From Granulicella sp. L46 (GTDB lineage: Bacteria; Acidobacteriota; Terriglobia; Terriglobales; Acidobacteriaceae), in the NCBI RefSeq assembly GCF_009765785.1, contig NZ_LMUT01000012.1, positions 73,754 through 136,136 on the forward strand: a stretch of 62,383 bases of DNA, in the 5' to 3' direction. Position numbers and translations under genes: made by a program. The notes below the pieces were generated by a model. That model had not been told where the DNA came from, did not search any database, and saw only the letters and a list, made by a program, of their open reading frames with translations. Shown one piece after another: positions 34,443 to 43,986 of this stretch. Position 1 is the stretch's first letter, and the number at the start of each line of letters is the position of its first letter.

Positions 34443-34497
34443 TGATTAGGCCATGAGCCAGGACTGGCATCCATTGGACGATGGTGTTGACCGACAC
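34443..34497 (-). promoter_or_regulatory. Repeated promoter module, copy B-minus (for the ECF sigma gene)
   Basis: On the minus strand: GGTCAACACCATCGTCCAAT, then GG, 14 bases, and TCATGG-CC-TAAT. The sigma-factor ATG is about 90 bases downstream. It shares the operator region with the efflux operon promoter B-plus. Confidence 0.7.
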
Positions 34498-34556
34498 CAA
34501 GGTCTCTGTCAATACCAAAGGTCAATAGCTTTGACCGTGCTGTTCTGGTGTGATTC
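34475..34556 (+). promoter_or_regulatory. Repeated promoter module, copy B-plus (for the efflux operon)
   Basis: TTGGACGATGGTGTTGAC and GTCAATACCAAAGGTCAATAG form the outer arms, with an extra inner GACACC. After CAATAG come 14 bases, then TTCTGG-TG-TGAT at 34543. The TolC-like gene starts at 34618. Confidence 0.8.
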
Positions 34557-34617
34557 TCGAGAAACCTGCGGAAGTGCATGTATTGCCTTCACAGCACCCT
34601 CGAGAGGTCGATCGGAT

Positions 34618-36042
34618 ATGAATCCGAAAGCTAACAATAAGGCGGCGCCAACACGACTCGTCGGATGCCTCCTCGTCGCATTCCTTCTTGTGATCTTCGG
34701 AGGGCAGATCCAAAAAATGAAGGGGCAAAATGAACAATCGGGCCGATCGCAGGCCGACGCTGCAACGTCGCATGCTGCGATTGAGGAAGGACGAAAGCTC
34801 ACCCTCACCGAGGCTGTTCAACTGGCCTTGAAGCAGAATCTCGACATCCAAATTGCCAATCTTGAAACCGCGAGCAAGCAGCAGGAGCGGTTGATCGCGC
34901 GCTCGGCACTCTTACCGCAAGCTAGCTTCGAGGCGGAAGACGGCATCAATCGCCACAACCTGAGAGCCTTGCTCGGGATCCAGATTCCGATTCCCACTGT
35001 TCCTCATGCTATCGGGCCGTATCAGGCCGTCTATGTTGGCCCAACATTCTCCGCTCCGATTTTCGATCTGACGCTGATCCGCGAATTCCAGGCGAGCGGG
35101 CATCGCGTGCTGGCGAGTCGTGCAGATGAGGAGACGGTTCGTGAAGAAACTGTGCTGCTGACTGTCAGCGAATATATGGCACATCTTCGCGCGCTTGCCA
35201 ACATCACTGCGGCCGAATCTCGGGTTGGATTGGCGACTCGATTGGCTCATCAGGCGGATGATCTTTTGATGGACGGTGTAGCAAGCAAGATCGATGTATC
35301 GCGTGCACAGGTCAGGCTTAGAGAGGAGGAGCAGCAGTTGATCGACGCGCAGCGCAACGCAGATACCACCGTCTATGCGCTAAAGCGAATTCTTAACGTT
35401 CCCGACATCCAGCAGATGGAATTCGCAGACGCGCAGAACTTCTCCCGGCCTGCCTCACTCGATCTGGCCAACCCGTTGGCCACGGCCCTCGCACAGCGCC
35501 CGGAACTGCGGTCTTTGGCAGAGACTATCAAGGCTACTCAACTTACGCATCAGGGCGTTATTGCACGGTCCGTGCCAAAGTTCGAGTTCACCGGATTCTG
35601 GAATGAGCAGGGTGAGACGTTCAATACGGCCACTCCTGGATATCTTTACCAGGCCAGCATGACTGTTCCTCTCTTTACTGGAGGACGCTTAAGAGCAGAA
35701 CGGGAGAGCACGGCGTTAGTCGAACTGCGCACACAGAAAGAGCTCGAGCAAGAACGGAATTTGGTAACCGAGCAAGTACGCGATGGACAAGTCGAACTAG
35801 ATGCTGCCGCGCATCAAGTGCAGCTTAGCCATGAGGAAGTGGAGTTGGCCAACGAAGAGATCTTACTCTCGCAAGGGCGTTTTGCGTCGGGCGTAACCGA
35901 CAACATCGAAGTCACGACGGCGCAGGACTCGCTTGCCCGCGCAAACGACGCAGAGATTGGAGCACTGTTCCGCTACAACATCGCACGCGCGCAACTCGCT
36001 TACGCAATTGGCAGTGTGGAACAGATCTATAGCCATCCGTAA
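34618..36042 (+). CDS. TolC-like outer-membrane efflux protein
   Basis: The product has 474 residues starting MNPKANNKAAPTRLVGCLLV, with a hydrophobic signal sequence ending near residue 30. The OEP domain is repeated: TLTEAVQLALKQNLDIQIANLE and a second half around DNIEVTTAQDSLARAND, with long helical segments that form the periplasmic tunnel. VGPTFSAPIFDL and ASMTVPLFTGGRLRAERES are typical strand-turn motifs. It is the first gene of an operon with an EmrA-type adaptor and an EmrB-type transporter, spaced 24 and 12 bases apart. The earlier in-frame ATG at 34453 is inside the promoter module and is rejected. Confidence 0.92.
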   Translation: MNPKANNKAAPTRLVGCLLVAFLLVIFGGQIQKMKGQNEQSGRSQADAATSHAAIEEGRKLTLTEAVQLALKQNLDIQIANLETASKQQERLIARSALLPQASFEAEDGINRHNLRALLGIQIPIPTVPHAIGPYQAVYVGPTFSAPIFDLTLIREFQASGHRVLASRADEETVREETVLLTVSEYMAHLRALANITAAESRVGLATRLAHQADDLLMDGVASKIDVSRAQVRLREEEQQLIDAQRNADTTVYALKRILNVPDIQQMEFADAQNFSRPASLDLANPLATALAQRPELRSLAETIKATQLTHQGVIARSVPKFEFTGFWNEQGETFNTATPGYLYQASMTVPLFTGGRLRAERESTALVELRTQKELEQERNLVTEQVRDGQVELDAAAHQVQLSHEEVELANEEILLSQGRFASGVTDNIEVTTAQDSLARANDAEIGALFRYNIARAQLAYAIGSVEQIYSHP

Positions 36043-36066
36043 GACTATCCGTGAGAGGACAAGGCC

Positions 36067-37362
36067 ATGAGTGAAGCAGTGTTAGAACAACCACACGTCC
36101 TAGATGCAGCGAGCGCGCCTGAGCCTCCAAAGGCAAGCGGGATCGCTGACAAGAGAAAGCGGTGGCTCATCGTCGGAGGTATCGCCGCTGCGCTCGTGCT
36201 CCTGTTCTTCGCCGTCAGATACATGGTCTGGTCTACGCATCATGAGACGACGGACGATGCTTATTTGGAAGGTCATCTGCACCCAATCAGTGCCCGCATC
36301 ACGGACACCGTTCAGCAGGTGCTGATCGACGATAACCAAAACGTAAGCGAAGGGCAGACCCTCGTTTTTCTTGATCCAAACGACTACAAGGTGAGACTGG
36401 ATCAGGCGCAGGCCGCGCTCGACGAGGCGGCGCGTCATGCTGACACCGCCGAGGCCGCAATCCGAGCGACCTCGCAGTCGGCCATTGCGCAAACCACACA
36501 GGCGCATGGATCCATTGGGGAAGCGGAGGCGTCGATTCTAGCCGCGAAAGCCGCTGCCACCGCCGCAGAGGCAGGAGTTCCGCGTGCCAACGCCCAGTTG
36601 CAGGAGGCGACGGCGACCCTGCAACGAGAGGACGCGGATCTTCATCGGTATCGGGATCTATATGCGAGGGAGCAAGTCTCGAAACAAGCGCTCGACCACC
36701 AACAGGCGAGTTACCAAGTGGCAGTAGCCTCACAGGCCGCGGCCGAGGAGCAGGTGCGACAAGCAGAGGCACAGGTTGTCGCAGAGCAGCAGGGCGTCGT
36801 TCGCACCGAGGCTCAGCTGACGAACTCGGAAGGAGGATTGCAGTCAGCGCAGGCAACTTTGCTCGAGACCCGGGTTCGTGAGGGCCAGTTTGCGACGGCG
36901 CGGGCAGCGGTCGCGCAGGCGGCTGCGGCTCTAGAGGACGCGAAGCTGCAGTTCTCTTACACGGTGATCAAGGCGCCTGTAAGCGGACGTATCGGGAGAA
37001 AGTCGGTCGAAGCTGGGCAGCGCGTACAAGTGGGGCAGCCGTTGATGGCGGTTGTAGAAGAGCAACCGTGGGTGGTCGCTAACTTCAAGGAGACACAGCT
37101 AGAGAAGATGCGCATCGGGCAGCGTGTCGAAGTTGAAATCGATACCTTTCCGAAACACAAGTTTTATGGGCAGGTGGACAGTCTCGCTCCTGGTTCTGGT
37201 AATGAATTCGCCCTACTGCCCCCGGACAATGCGACCGGCAACTTCACCAAAATCGTGCAGCGCATTCCCGTCAAGATCGTACTCGATCGGGACAGTGTGC
37301 GTGGCTATGAGAACCTGCTTTCGCCGGGCATGTCGGCGGTTGTTACGGTAGCGACGCGGTAA
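36067..37362 (+). CDS. HlyD/EmrA-family membrane-fusion adaptor
   Basis: The product has 431 residues. A single transmembrane helix lies at about residues 37-56 (WLIVGGIAAALVLLFFAVRYMVW). The adaptor fold follows: TTDDAYLEGHLHPISARITD, VQQVLIDDNQNVSEGQTLVF (biotinyl-like half), a long Ala/Gln-rich helical hairpin at about 115-290, then IKAPVSGRIGRKSVEAGQ and a beta-barrel with PWVVANFKETQLEKMR. It bridges the MFS pump and the TolC-like channel. The unusually long coiled coil fits partners in EmrAB-TolC systems. Confidence 0.93.
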   Translation: MSEAVLEQPHVLDAASAPEPPKASGIADKRKRWLIVGGIAAALVLLFFAVRYMVWSTHHETTDDAYLEGHLHPISARITDTVQQVLIDDNQNVSEGQTLVFLDPNDYKVRLDQAQAALDEAARHADTAEAAIRATSQSAIAQTTQAHGSIGEAEASILAAKAAATAAEAGVPRANAQLQEATATLQREDADLHRYRDLYAREQVSKQALDHQQASYQVAVASQAAAEEQVRQAEAQVVAEQQGVVRTEAQLTNSEGGLQSAQATLLETRVREGQFATARAAVAQAAAALEDAKLQFSYTVIKAPVSGRIGRKSVEAGQRVQVGQPLMAVVEEQPWVVANFKETQLEKMRIGQRVEVEIDTFPKHKFYGQVDSLAPGSGNEFALLPPDNATGNFTKIVQRIPVKIVLDRDSVRGYENLLSPGMSAVVTVATR

Positions 37363-37374
37363 GGGCGAACTTCG

Positions 37375-38973
37375 ATGGCAAGCACTTCGATAAGTCCGGC
37401 GATGAATGCAAAAACACACGAAGCTAACGATCATGTGTCGTTGAAGACGTGGATATGCGTTGCAGGGGTACTTCTTGGCTGCTTTATGGCAGTGCTAGAC
37501 ATTATTGTCACCAACTCTTCCCTTCGCGACATAGCGGGAACGCTTTCAGCCAGCTCGGATGAGATTTCATGGGTGCCAACGGCATATCTGGTGGCGGAGA
37601 TCGTTGTGATCTCTCTGACCTCGTGGCTCTCAGCTGCTTTCTCTCTCAAGAGATATCTTCTCGTGAACTCGATTTTATTTATCGTCTTCTCTGTCTGTTG
37701 CGGTCAAACCCATTCTTTGAGTCTGATGATCCTTTTTCGCGTTCTGCAGGGTTTCACCGGCGGCGTACTGATTCCCCTTTCCTTCGACGTGATCCTCACT
37801 TATCTGCCGCCGTCAAAGAGAGCCATTGGCATGGCCATGTTCACCATTACCGCCACCTTTGCGCCGGCGCTGGGACCGCTTCTTGGCGGATGGCTAACTG
37901 ACAATTACGGATGGCCATTCATTTTTTACATCAACGTCATTCCCGGAGCGCTACTGATTGCTGCGGTGTGGTTCACCATGGACATGCAGCCCATGCACCT
38001 TGGCTTGCTGAAACGAGGTGATTGGTGGGGAATCCTTACAATGGCGATCGGCCTCGCCGCTTTCGAGATTGTGCTTGAGGATGGAAATCGCAAGGACTGG
38101 TTTGGCGATCCTGGAATTGTAAAACTGGCATGGACGGCCGCAGTCTTCATTCCCGCCTTCATCCTGATTGAGCTGCGTGAAAGGGAGCCGCTGGTCGACC
38201 TACGCCTGTTTGCGCGCAGAAACTTTGGGCTTGGCAGCATCGTCAATTTGGCCCTTGGCATGGGACTTTACGGCACCGTGTTTATCCTGCCCGTGTATCT
38301 GGGGGCGGTCCATGGCTACGATGCGACCCAGATCGGAGAGGTCATCATCTTCATGGGGCTTCCGCAACTCGTTGTCATTCCGTTTATTCCGAAGCTGATG
38401 AAAGTAATTGATGCGCGAGTCATTATCGGCATCGGCATTCTTCTTTTCGGCGGCAGCGCGTTTTTCGATATTCATCTCGATTCTAATTTTGCGGGACCGC
38501 AGTTCTACATTCCGCTGATTGTCCGCGCGGTGGGCCAGCCTCTTATCATGACTCCTCTTTCTGCGATTACAACGGCCGGTATGGCGGAAGGGCGTGAAAG
38601 CGGAGCCGCGTCATCGCTCTTCAACATGATGCGGAATATAGGCGGATCCATTGGAATCGCCGGCCTATCCACGTTGCTTTCTGTAAGAGAGAGGTTTCAT
38701 TCAGAACGCATCGGGGAGTCGGTCACTATCTATTCAGGTGCGTTGCGCGAGCGCTTGGTGCAATCGACAGATTACTTCACGTCTCAGGGCAGCGACACGT
38801 ATTCGGCTAACATGCGCGCGATCCGCGCAGCGGGCAGTGCGGTGCAGCGTCAGGCGTTTCTGCTCGCCTACGGCGATTGTTTTCTGATACTTGGTTGTGT
38901 CTTGCTCGCCAGCGGGATGGCGCTGGTTTTTATGAAAAAGACGAGACTTTCAGGACCAGTTGGAGGCCATTGA
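37375..38973 (+). CDS. MFS transporter, EmrB/QacA (DHA2) family
   Basis: The product has 532 residues with 14 expected transmembrane segments. Family motifs include VLDIIVTNSSLRDIAGTLSA in the first helix, SWVPTAYLVAEI, FRVLQGFTGGVLIPLSF (motif C region), and ALGPLLGGWLTDNYGWPFIF. It would use the proton gradient to drive drug or metabolite export through the adaptor and outer-membrane protein of the same operon. In this copy the usual first-helix Asp is followed by IIVTN. The operon is driven by module B-plus. Confidence 0.94.
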   Translation: MASTSISPAMNAKTHEANDHVSLKTWICVAGVLLGCFMAVLDIIVTNSSLRDIAGTLSASSDEISWVPTAYLVAEIVVISLTSWLSAAFSLKRYLLVNSILFIVFSVCCGQTHSLSLMILFRVLQGFTGGVLIPLSFDVILTYLPPSKRAIGMAMFTITATFAPALGPLLGGWLTDNYGWPFIFYINVIPGALLIAAVWFTMDMQPMHLGLLKRGDWWGILTMAIGLAAFEIVLEDGNRKDWFGDPGIVKLAWTAAVFIPAFILIELREREPLVDLRLFARRNFGLGSIVNLALGMGLYGTVFILPVYLGAVHGYDATQIGEVIIFMGLPQLVVIPFIPKLMKVIDARVIIGIGILLFGGSAFFDIHLDSNFAGPQFYIPLIVRAVGQPLIMTPLSAITTAGMAEGRESGAASSLFNMMRNIGGSIGIAGLSTLLSVRERFHSERIGESVTIYSGALRERLVQSTDYFTSQGSDTYSANMRAIRAAGSAVQRQAFLLAYGDCFLILGCVLLASGMALVFMKKTRLSGPVGGH

Positions 38974-39082
38974 TCTGGACGATAGGATCTTTGTGAGCTT
39001 CTGCGGAGTTGGCCATCCGAAACGGTTTCGGCGCATCCCATAAGGTGGACGTGGACGATATTGAGCGAGTTGGAGGAAACAG

Positions 39083-41593
39083 ATGCCACGAAAGAAAGTG
39101 CAGCCTTCAGCGGTCGGGGACGACGAGCAGCATGAGAAAGATACGGTAGCCCGCGAAGATCGTACTGGTACAAGCGCGGCAGGGATCGCCGGTTCGTTCC
39201 GCAATCACATGACGCATAGCGTGGGCAGGCCATTGGAGTTGTCCAACCTGGTTGATAAATATCATGCAGCGGCGCTCACCGTTCGCGATCGCTTGATGGA
39301 TCAGTGGCTTGAAACAATCGTGACCTACAGACATGGAGACGTTCGCGTTCTCGCTTACTTGAGCGCCGAGTACCTTCTTGGACCTCATCTACAGAACGAC
39401 TTGTTGAATCTCGATTTAGCGCAACCAGCCGAGCAGGCGCTGAAGAGTCTGGGGCTCGAACTCAACATCATCGCGAACGAGGAGCCTGAGCCCGGCCTCG
39501 GGAATGGCGGCCTGGGTCGGCTTGCCGCTTGCTTTCTCGATTCGCTATCCACGCTGGATGTACCGGTGATCGGCTACGGCCTGCGTTACGAGTTTGGCAT
39601 CTTCCGGCAGGAGATTGTAGATGGCTGGCAGGTAGAGAAATCTGACAAATGGCTCCAATTTGGCAATCCTTGGGAGATCGCAGCCTCCAATTCCTATGAA
39701 GTAGGGTTCTCGGGATACACCGAAACGTACACCGACGGGAAGGGCGCAATTCGTCACAGATGGGTGCCGGGTTACAAGGTAAAGGGAATTCCATTCGACA
39801 CGCCAATACCGGGCTATAGGACGCGCACGGTGAATCGCCTGAGACTGTGGAAGTCCGAAGCTGTCGATTCCTTTGACCTCAGCGTATTCAACAGCGGCGA
39901 CTATGCGGGTGCCGTGCGCGCGAAGATGGAATCCGAGACGATCAGCAAGGTGCTGTACCCGCCAGACGAGAAAGAGGAAGGAAAACGCCTTAGGTTGCAA
40001 CAACAGTTTTTCTTTACGTCGTGCAGCTTGCAGGACATGGTGCAACTGCACTTGGCTTTCGGAAAGCCGCTCGCAGAGTTTGATAAGAAATGGACGGTGC
40101 AATTGAACGACACGCACCCGTCGATCGGCATCCCGGAACTGATGCGCCTGCTGATGGATGAGCACGAGATGGGATGGGAAGATGCGTGGCGGGTGACGCA
40201 GTCTACCTTTGGTTACACCAATCACACGCTTCTTCCTGAGGCGCTGGAGCGGTGGTCGTTGGAGTTATTCGGGAGCCTGCTGCCGAGACATCTGGAGATC
40301 GTCTACGAAATTAATCGCAGGTTTCTGGATGATATGCGATTTCGCTTTCCCGATGATGACGCGCGGATGCGTCGCATGAGCATCATTGGAGAAGACGGCG
40401 TACGAAGCGTGCAGATGGCACACCTGGCGGTTGTGGGTAGCAAGGCCGTCAATGGCGTGGCGGAACTGCATACAAAGCTGCTGGAAGAGACGACTCTGCA
40501 TGATTATTACGAGGCTTTCCCGGAGCGTTTCAGCAACAAGACAAATGGCGTCACACCCCGACGCTGGTTGATGCTCTCCAATCCGGAGCTCACTGGCTTG
40601 ATCGACGAGTCGATCGGCACAGGCTGGCACAAGGATCTGTATGGCTTGAAGTCGCTCGAGCCCTTCGCCAGCGACAATGGCTTTCTGGATCGCTGGCGGA
40701 AGACACAAGAGGCTTCAAAGGGCAGGCTCGCCGCGTACATTAAGGAAACGATGTCCATTGATGTGGACCCGACATCGATGTTTGATGTGCAGGTAAAGCG
40801 GATACACGAGTACAAGCGCCAGCACTTGAATGCGCTGCACATTCTTTCGCTGTATTGCCAGATCAAGACCGGCATGATCAAGGACTTGACGCCGCGAACC
40901 TTCCTCTTCGGAGGCAAGGCAGCGCCCAGTTATACGATGGCGAAGCTAATCATCAAACTGATATGCCAAGTGGGCGAGCTGGTTAACAACGATCCCCAGG
41001 TAAAGGATTTGTTGAAGGTCATCTTCATTCCGAATTACTCAGTTTCGCTGGGACAGCGGATCTATCCCGCCGCCGATCTGTCTGAGCAAATCTCCACCGC
41101 CGGCTTCGAGGCAAGCGGCACCGGATGCATGAAGTTCATGATGAATGGGGCGGTTGCCATTGGCACGCTGGATGGCGCAAACATCGAGATTCGAAAGGAA
41201 GCTGGTGAAGAGAACTTTTTCCTGTTTGGGTTGACCGCGCCGGAGATCAGTGACCTGCAGCTGGCGGGCTATAGGCCACGCAGCTACTACGAGAAGAGTC
41301 CGCTATTACGGGAGGTACTGGACGACCTGCGGGATGGAAGATTTTCAAATGGCGATCGGGATTTGTTTGTGCCGCTGGTGAACGACCTAATGAATTACGA
41401 CCGGTACTGTGTCCTGGCTGACTTCGATGCCTACGCAGCGGCGCAGCAGGAGGCCGGCAAGGCCTATGTCGACACTGGACGGTGGGGCGCGATGTCGTTA
41501 TTGAATACGGCACGGTCGGGCAAATTCTCTTCGGATCGCACGATTCGGCAATATTGTGAAGACATTTGGAAGCTGCCGGTCCCAAGCCGCTGA
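39083..41593 (+). CDS. glgP: Glycogen/maltodextrin phosphorylase
   Basis: The product has 836 residues, the normal length of the GT35 family. The enzyme releases glucose 1-phosphate from alpha-1,4-glucan ends. Visible motifs: YLSAEYLLGPHLQNDLLNL, GNGGLGRLAACFLDSLSTL, WTVQLNDTHPSIGIPELMRL, FTNHTLLPEALE-like YTNHTLLPEALERW, VKRIHEYKRQHLNALHI, and EASGTGCMKFMMNGAVAIGT with the Lys that binds pyridoxal phosphate. The 33 residues before VGRPLELSNLV are an extra hydrophilic tail. It lies about 110 bases after the efflux operon and may be read from it. Glycogen debranching enzyme GlgX is encoded 5 kb away. Confidence 0.95.
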   Translation: MPRKKVQPSAVGDDEQHEKDTVAREDRTGTSAAGIAGSFRNHMTHSVGRPLELSNLVDKYHAAALTVRDRLMDQWLETIVTYRHGDVRVLAYLSAEYLLGPHLQNDLLNLDLAQPAEQALKSLGLELNIIANEEPEPGLGNGGLGRLAACFLDSLSTLDVPVIGYGLRYEFGIFRQEIVDGWQVEKSDKWLQFGNPWEIAASNSYEVGFSGYTETYTDGKGAIRHRWVPGYKVKGIPFDTPIPGYRTRTVNRLRLWKSEAVDSFDLSVFNSGDYAGAVRAKMESETISKVLYPPDEKEEGKRLRLQQQFFFTSCSLQDMVQLHLAFGKPLAEFDKKWTVQLNDTHPSIGIPELMRLLMDEHEMGWEDAWRVTQSTFGYTNHTLLPEALERWSLELFGSLLPRHLEIVYEINRRFLDDMRFRFPDDDARMRRMSIIGEDGVRSVQMAHLAVVGSKAVNGVAELHTKLLEETTLHDYYEAFPERFSNKTNGVTPRRWLMLSNPELTGLIDESIGTGWHKDLYGLKSLEPFASDNGFLDRWRKTQEASKGRLAAYIKETMSIDVDPTSMFDVQVKRIHEYKRQHLNALHILSLYCQIKTGMIKDLTPRTFLFGGKAAPSYTMAKLIIKLICQVGELVNNDPQVKDLLKVIFIPNYSVSLGQRIYPAADLSEQISTAGFEASGTGCMKFMMNGAVAIGTLDGANIEIRKEAGEENFFLFGLTAPEISDLQLAGYRPRSYYEKSPLLREVLDDLRDGRFSNGDRDLFVPLVNDLMNYDRYCVLADFDAYAAAQQEAGKAYVDTGRWGAMSLLNTARSGKFSSDRTIRQYCEDIWKLPVPSR

Positions 41594-41613
41594 ATTCGCC
41601 GTGTCAGCGTTCC

Positions 41614-42000
41614 TTACTTGATCAGCACACAGTGTCCACCGTCTGTCGAGGCGATCAGCAGATTCATCAGGATAATCATCAGGTCATAGTGCCAGCCGTA
41701 GGTTTTCTCTCCCCAAAATCCTGTGTGCCAAGAGAAGATCTTCTTACTTATCGCCCCAAGCATCAGGGCAATCAACCCGAATGCCGCGAGTTGCGTGAGC
41801 ACACCAAAGGCTACTCCCAAGGCACCAGCGATCTCGGCGATTCCGAGAAAAATAGTGAAGCCTTTCGACATCCCGATGCTCTTGGAGCGCGCCGCTGGAT
41901 CCTTCAGATGGTTGTAGCCGCTAGTAATGAATATCAGGCCCACCATAAGGCGAAGCAGGAGCAGGTTGAGGTCGGTGAAGCTGGCGAGTTGCGGGAACAT
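41614..42000 (-). CDS. DoxX-family membrane protein, copy 2
   Basis: The product has 128 residues from the ATG at 42000, which has AGGAGA in front of it; an upstream ATG at 42030 is less likely. Four transmembrane helices are expected: LNLLLLRLMVGLIFITSGY, FTIFLGIAEIAGALGVAFG, LAAFGLIALMLGAISKKIF and YDLMIILMNLLIAST. DoxX-like proteins are linked to thiol or redox stress in other bacteria. The gene is convergent with glgP and is served by a good copy of the promoter module (42061-42120). Confidence 0.88.
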   Translation of the reverse strand: MFPQLASFTDLNLLLLRLMVGLIFITSGYNHLKDPAARSKSIGMSKGFTIFLGIAEIAGALGVAFGVLTQLAAFGLIALMLGAISKKIFSWHTGFWGEKTYGWHYDLMIILMNLLIASTDGGHCVLIK

Positions 42001-42060
42001 TGTGAGGTCTCCTGAGCTTTGGCTGGTCATGCTGCGCTTGCTATCAATAGTGGCACCTTG

Positions 42061-42120
42061 ATTAGGCCTGAACCGAGATCTCGAATCTATTGGACGAACG
42101 TATCGTCCACCACCAAAGTA
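42061..42120 (-). promoter_or_regulatory. Repeated promoter module, copy H-minus (for doxX)
   Basis: On the minus strand: ACTTTGGTGGTGGACGATACG, TTCGTCCAATAG, 14 bases, and TTCAGG-CC-TAAT. The doxX ATG is about 60 bases downstream. Divergent partner of H-plus. Confidence 0.75.
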
Positions 42121-42167
42121 CTAAATGGCAATCGACTCGGCGCCGTGCCCATCCTCTTCCAAGGAGG

Positions 42168-42230
42168 CATACGAAGGTATCGCCTATACCATTGTCCAAT
42201 TGAATCGCTGAATCGCGTTGGAGTGTAATC
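42168..42230 (+). promoter_or_regulatory. Repeated promoter module, copy H-plus
   Basis: CGAAGGTATCGCCTATACC, ATTGTCCAATTG, 14 bases, and GTTGGA followed by GTGTAAT. The operator half is good; the downstream half is the weakest of the plus copies. It precedes the small gene at 42290. Confidence 0.6.
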
Positions 42231-42289
42231 GTTGTGCGCGGCCAATTCTGGCGATCAAATGGCCGAGGATAAGAAGGACGGAGGGAAGC

Positions 42290-42496
42290 GTGGACCACAA
42301 TGAGGCGATCCGGAAGCTTGACCATCTGTTGATCAAAGAGGCTGGTCACGCGCAAGAGGCGGCGATCGAACTTGAAGCGCTGGTTCCGTTCCTGGTGACG
42401 GACAAATCAAGGCAGATCGCACAGCTGCAGGTGAAGGAGAGCCACAAACAAGCCAGGGAATTTCGGGAACTTGCGCAGAAGGCCAAAGAAACCTAG
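42290..42496 (+). CDS. Small helical protein of unknown function
   Basis: The product has 68 residues with a GTG start preceded by GGAGGGA. The sequence (DHNEAIRKLDHLLIKEAGHA at the start, SHKQAREFRELAQKAKET at the end) is strongly helical and charged. I recognise no family. It is the first gene after module H-plus and precedes the quinone oxidoreductase gene by about 100 bases, so the two are probably co-transcribed. Confidence 0.65.
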   Translation: MDHNEAIRKLDHLLIKEAGHAQEAAIELEALVPFLVTDKSRQIAQLQVKESHKQAREFRELAQKAKET

Positions 42497-42600
42497 GCCG
42501 TGGTTGGATCGCGACCTAAGTTGACGCAACAGGAGATTGGGAACCTGTCGCGGTAGTATTGCTGCCCGGTCGCCCGACAGTAGGGGAGTGGAGGTGAAGG

Positions 42601-43506
42601 ATGAAAGCAATTGTTGTCCATCAATATGGCGGCCCAGAAGTACTGAACTACGAGGATTACCCGGATCCGGTAGCCGGCGAGGGGGAAGTGCTGGTGCGCG
42701 TGGCTGCCGCGAGCGTGAATCCGATCGATTACAAACGACGTGCCGGTTTGACGAAAGACTTTTACCCCATCCAGTTCCCGGGTCTTATCGGAGTTGATCT
42801 CGCGGGGACCGTGGTCAACGTTGGGCCGGAAGTGAAAGACTTTACAATCGGTGACCGAGTGTTCGCTATGGCAGACAATACCTACGCAGAACTTTGCGTC
42901 GTGAGCGCAGCGGTCTTGGCGAAGATCCCCGACGGGCTTGATGTGATCCAGGCGGCGGCACTGCCGCTGGTGACGACGACCGGCAACCAACTGCTTTCAG
43001 CTACGGACGTCCAAGCGAGCCAAACGGTCTTGGTTTTGGGTGCCGCAGGAAATGTGGGGCGCTCGGCGGTATTCACTGCGAAGAATCGAGGGGCTACCGT
43101 CATCGCCGGGGTTTTGAAGAAGCAAATGGATGAGGCGAAGACCGTAGGTGCGGATCAGGTGGTTGCGACCGACGACGTCAGAGCTATCGCGAGCCTTCCG
43201 CCGCTCGATGCGGTCGCCGATACGGTGGGACGAAGCACTGCCGAAGGGCTGATGGCTAAGATCAAGCCCGGAGGAGTGTTCGCTTCTGTAATCGGGGCTC
43301 CGCAGAACGCCGCGGCATACCCAGCTGTAAAGGTCGTATTCGTCTTTTCTAAATTTGACAGGAAGACTCTTGAGTTCATGGCCGAAGCGGTGCGAGATGG
43401 CAAGCTGGTAATTCCAATCAGCGAGCAACTGCCACTCAGAGAGGCCGCGGAGGCTCAGGCTGCGGCAGAAAATGGCGCTACGGGAAAAATCTTGCTGGTA
43501 GCTTGA
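42601..43506 (+). CDS. NADP-dependent quinone oxidoreductase (zinc-independent MDR type)
   Basis: The product has 301 residues. It belongs to the medium-chain dehydrogenase superfamily: GGPEVLNYEDYPDPVAGEGE, AASVNPIDYKRRAG, PGLIGVDLAGTVVNVG, and the Rossmann fold VLVLGAAGNVGRSAVFTAKN. The zinc ligands of alcohol dehydrogenases are absent, which fits quinone or enone reduction with NADPH. GGAGGTGAAGG gives a strong ribosome site. It follows the small gene at 42290 and precedes a UBP zinc-finger gene. Confidence 0.92.
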   Translation: MKAIVVHQYGGPEVLNYEDYPDPVAGEGEVLVRVAAASVNPIDYKRRAGLTKDFYPIQFPGLIGVDLAGTVVNVGPEVKDFTIGDRVFAMADNTYAELCVVSAAVLAKIPDGLDVIQAAALPLVTTTGNQLLSATDVQASQTVLVLGAAGNVGRSAVFTAKNRGATVIAGVLKKQMDEAKTVGADQVVATDDVRAIASLPPLDAVADTVGRSTAEGLMAKIKPGGVFASVIGAPQNAAAYPAVKVVFVFSKFDRKTLEFMAEAVRDGKLVIPISEQLPLREAAEAQAAAENGATGKILLVA

Positions 43507-43543
43507 GTACGTGTGGGAAGCGCAAGTCTAAGGAGAGATTGGG

Positions 43544-43897
43544 ATGAAGGAAGATCATCGTGGAGTTAATCCGGCGTCGAGGCCCAGTGGCAACGGATGT
43601 ATGGAATGTCTAGCATCGCCCCAGGGTTGGTGGTTTCACCTTCGCCGGTGTGCCGAATGCGGGCACATCGGGTGCTGTGACAGCTCCCCGAGCCAGCATG
43701 CGTCGAAGCATGCGAGCGCAGATGGGCATCCGATCATAACCAGCTTTGAGCCCGGCGAAGATTGGTTCTACGACTATGAGAGCCAGACGATGATCAACGG
43801 AGTGAAATTGCTTCCACCGCACGCACATCCAAAAAGCCAGCCAACGCCTGGGCCAGCGGGAAAGGTTCCGGCGAACTGGGAATCGCTGCTGCACTAA
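43544..43897 (+). CDS. UBP-type zinc-finger protein
   Basis: The product has 117 residues. Cys and His residues follow the ZnF-UBP pattern: GCMECL, FHLRRCAECGHIGCCDSS, QHASKHASADGHP, then EPGEDWFYDYES. In eukaryotes the domain binds ubiquitin C-termini; bacterial single-domain versions are common but their role is unknown. It lies 37 bases after the quinone oxidoreductase gene and is probably the last gene of the module H-plus transcript. Confidence 0.9.
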   Translation: MKEDHRGVNPASRPSGNGCMECLASPQGWWFHLRRCAECGHIGCCDSSPSQHASKHASADGHPIITSFEPGEDWFYDYESQTMINGVKLLPPHAHPKSQPTPGPAGKVPANWESLLH

Positions 43898-43986
43898 ATG
43901 CCCGATCTGGGTAGCCATCTTGAGGCTGGATCGCACTTATGAGAATCCGCGCCGATCCGCGCTATACGACAAGTGGCTAGATGCGA

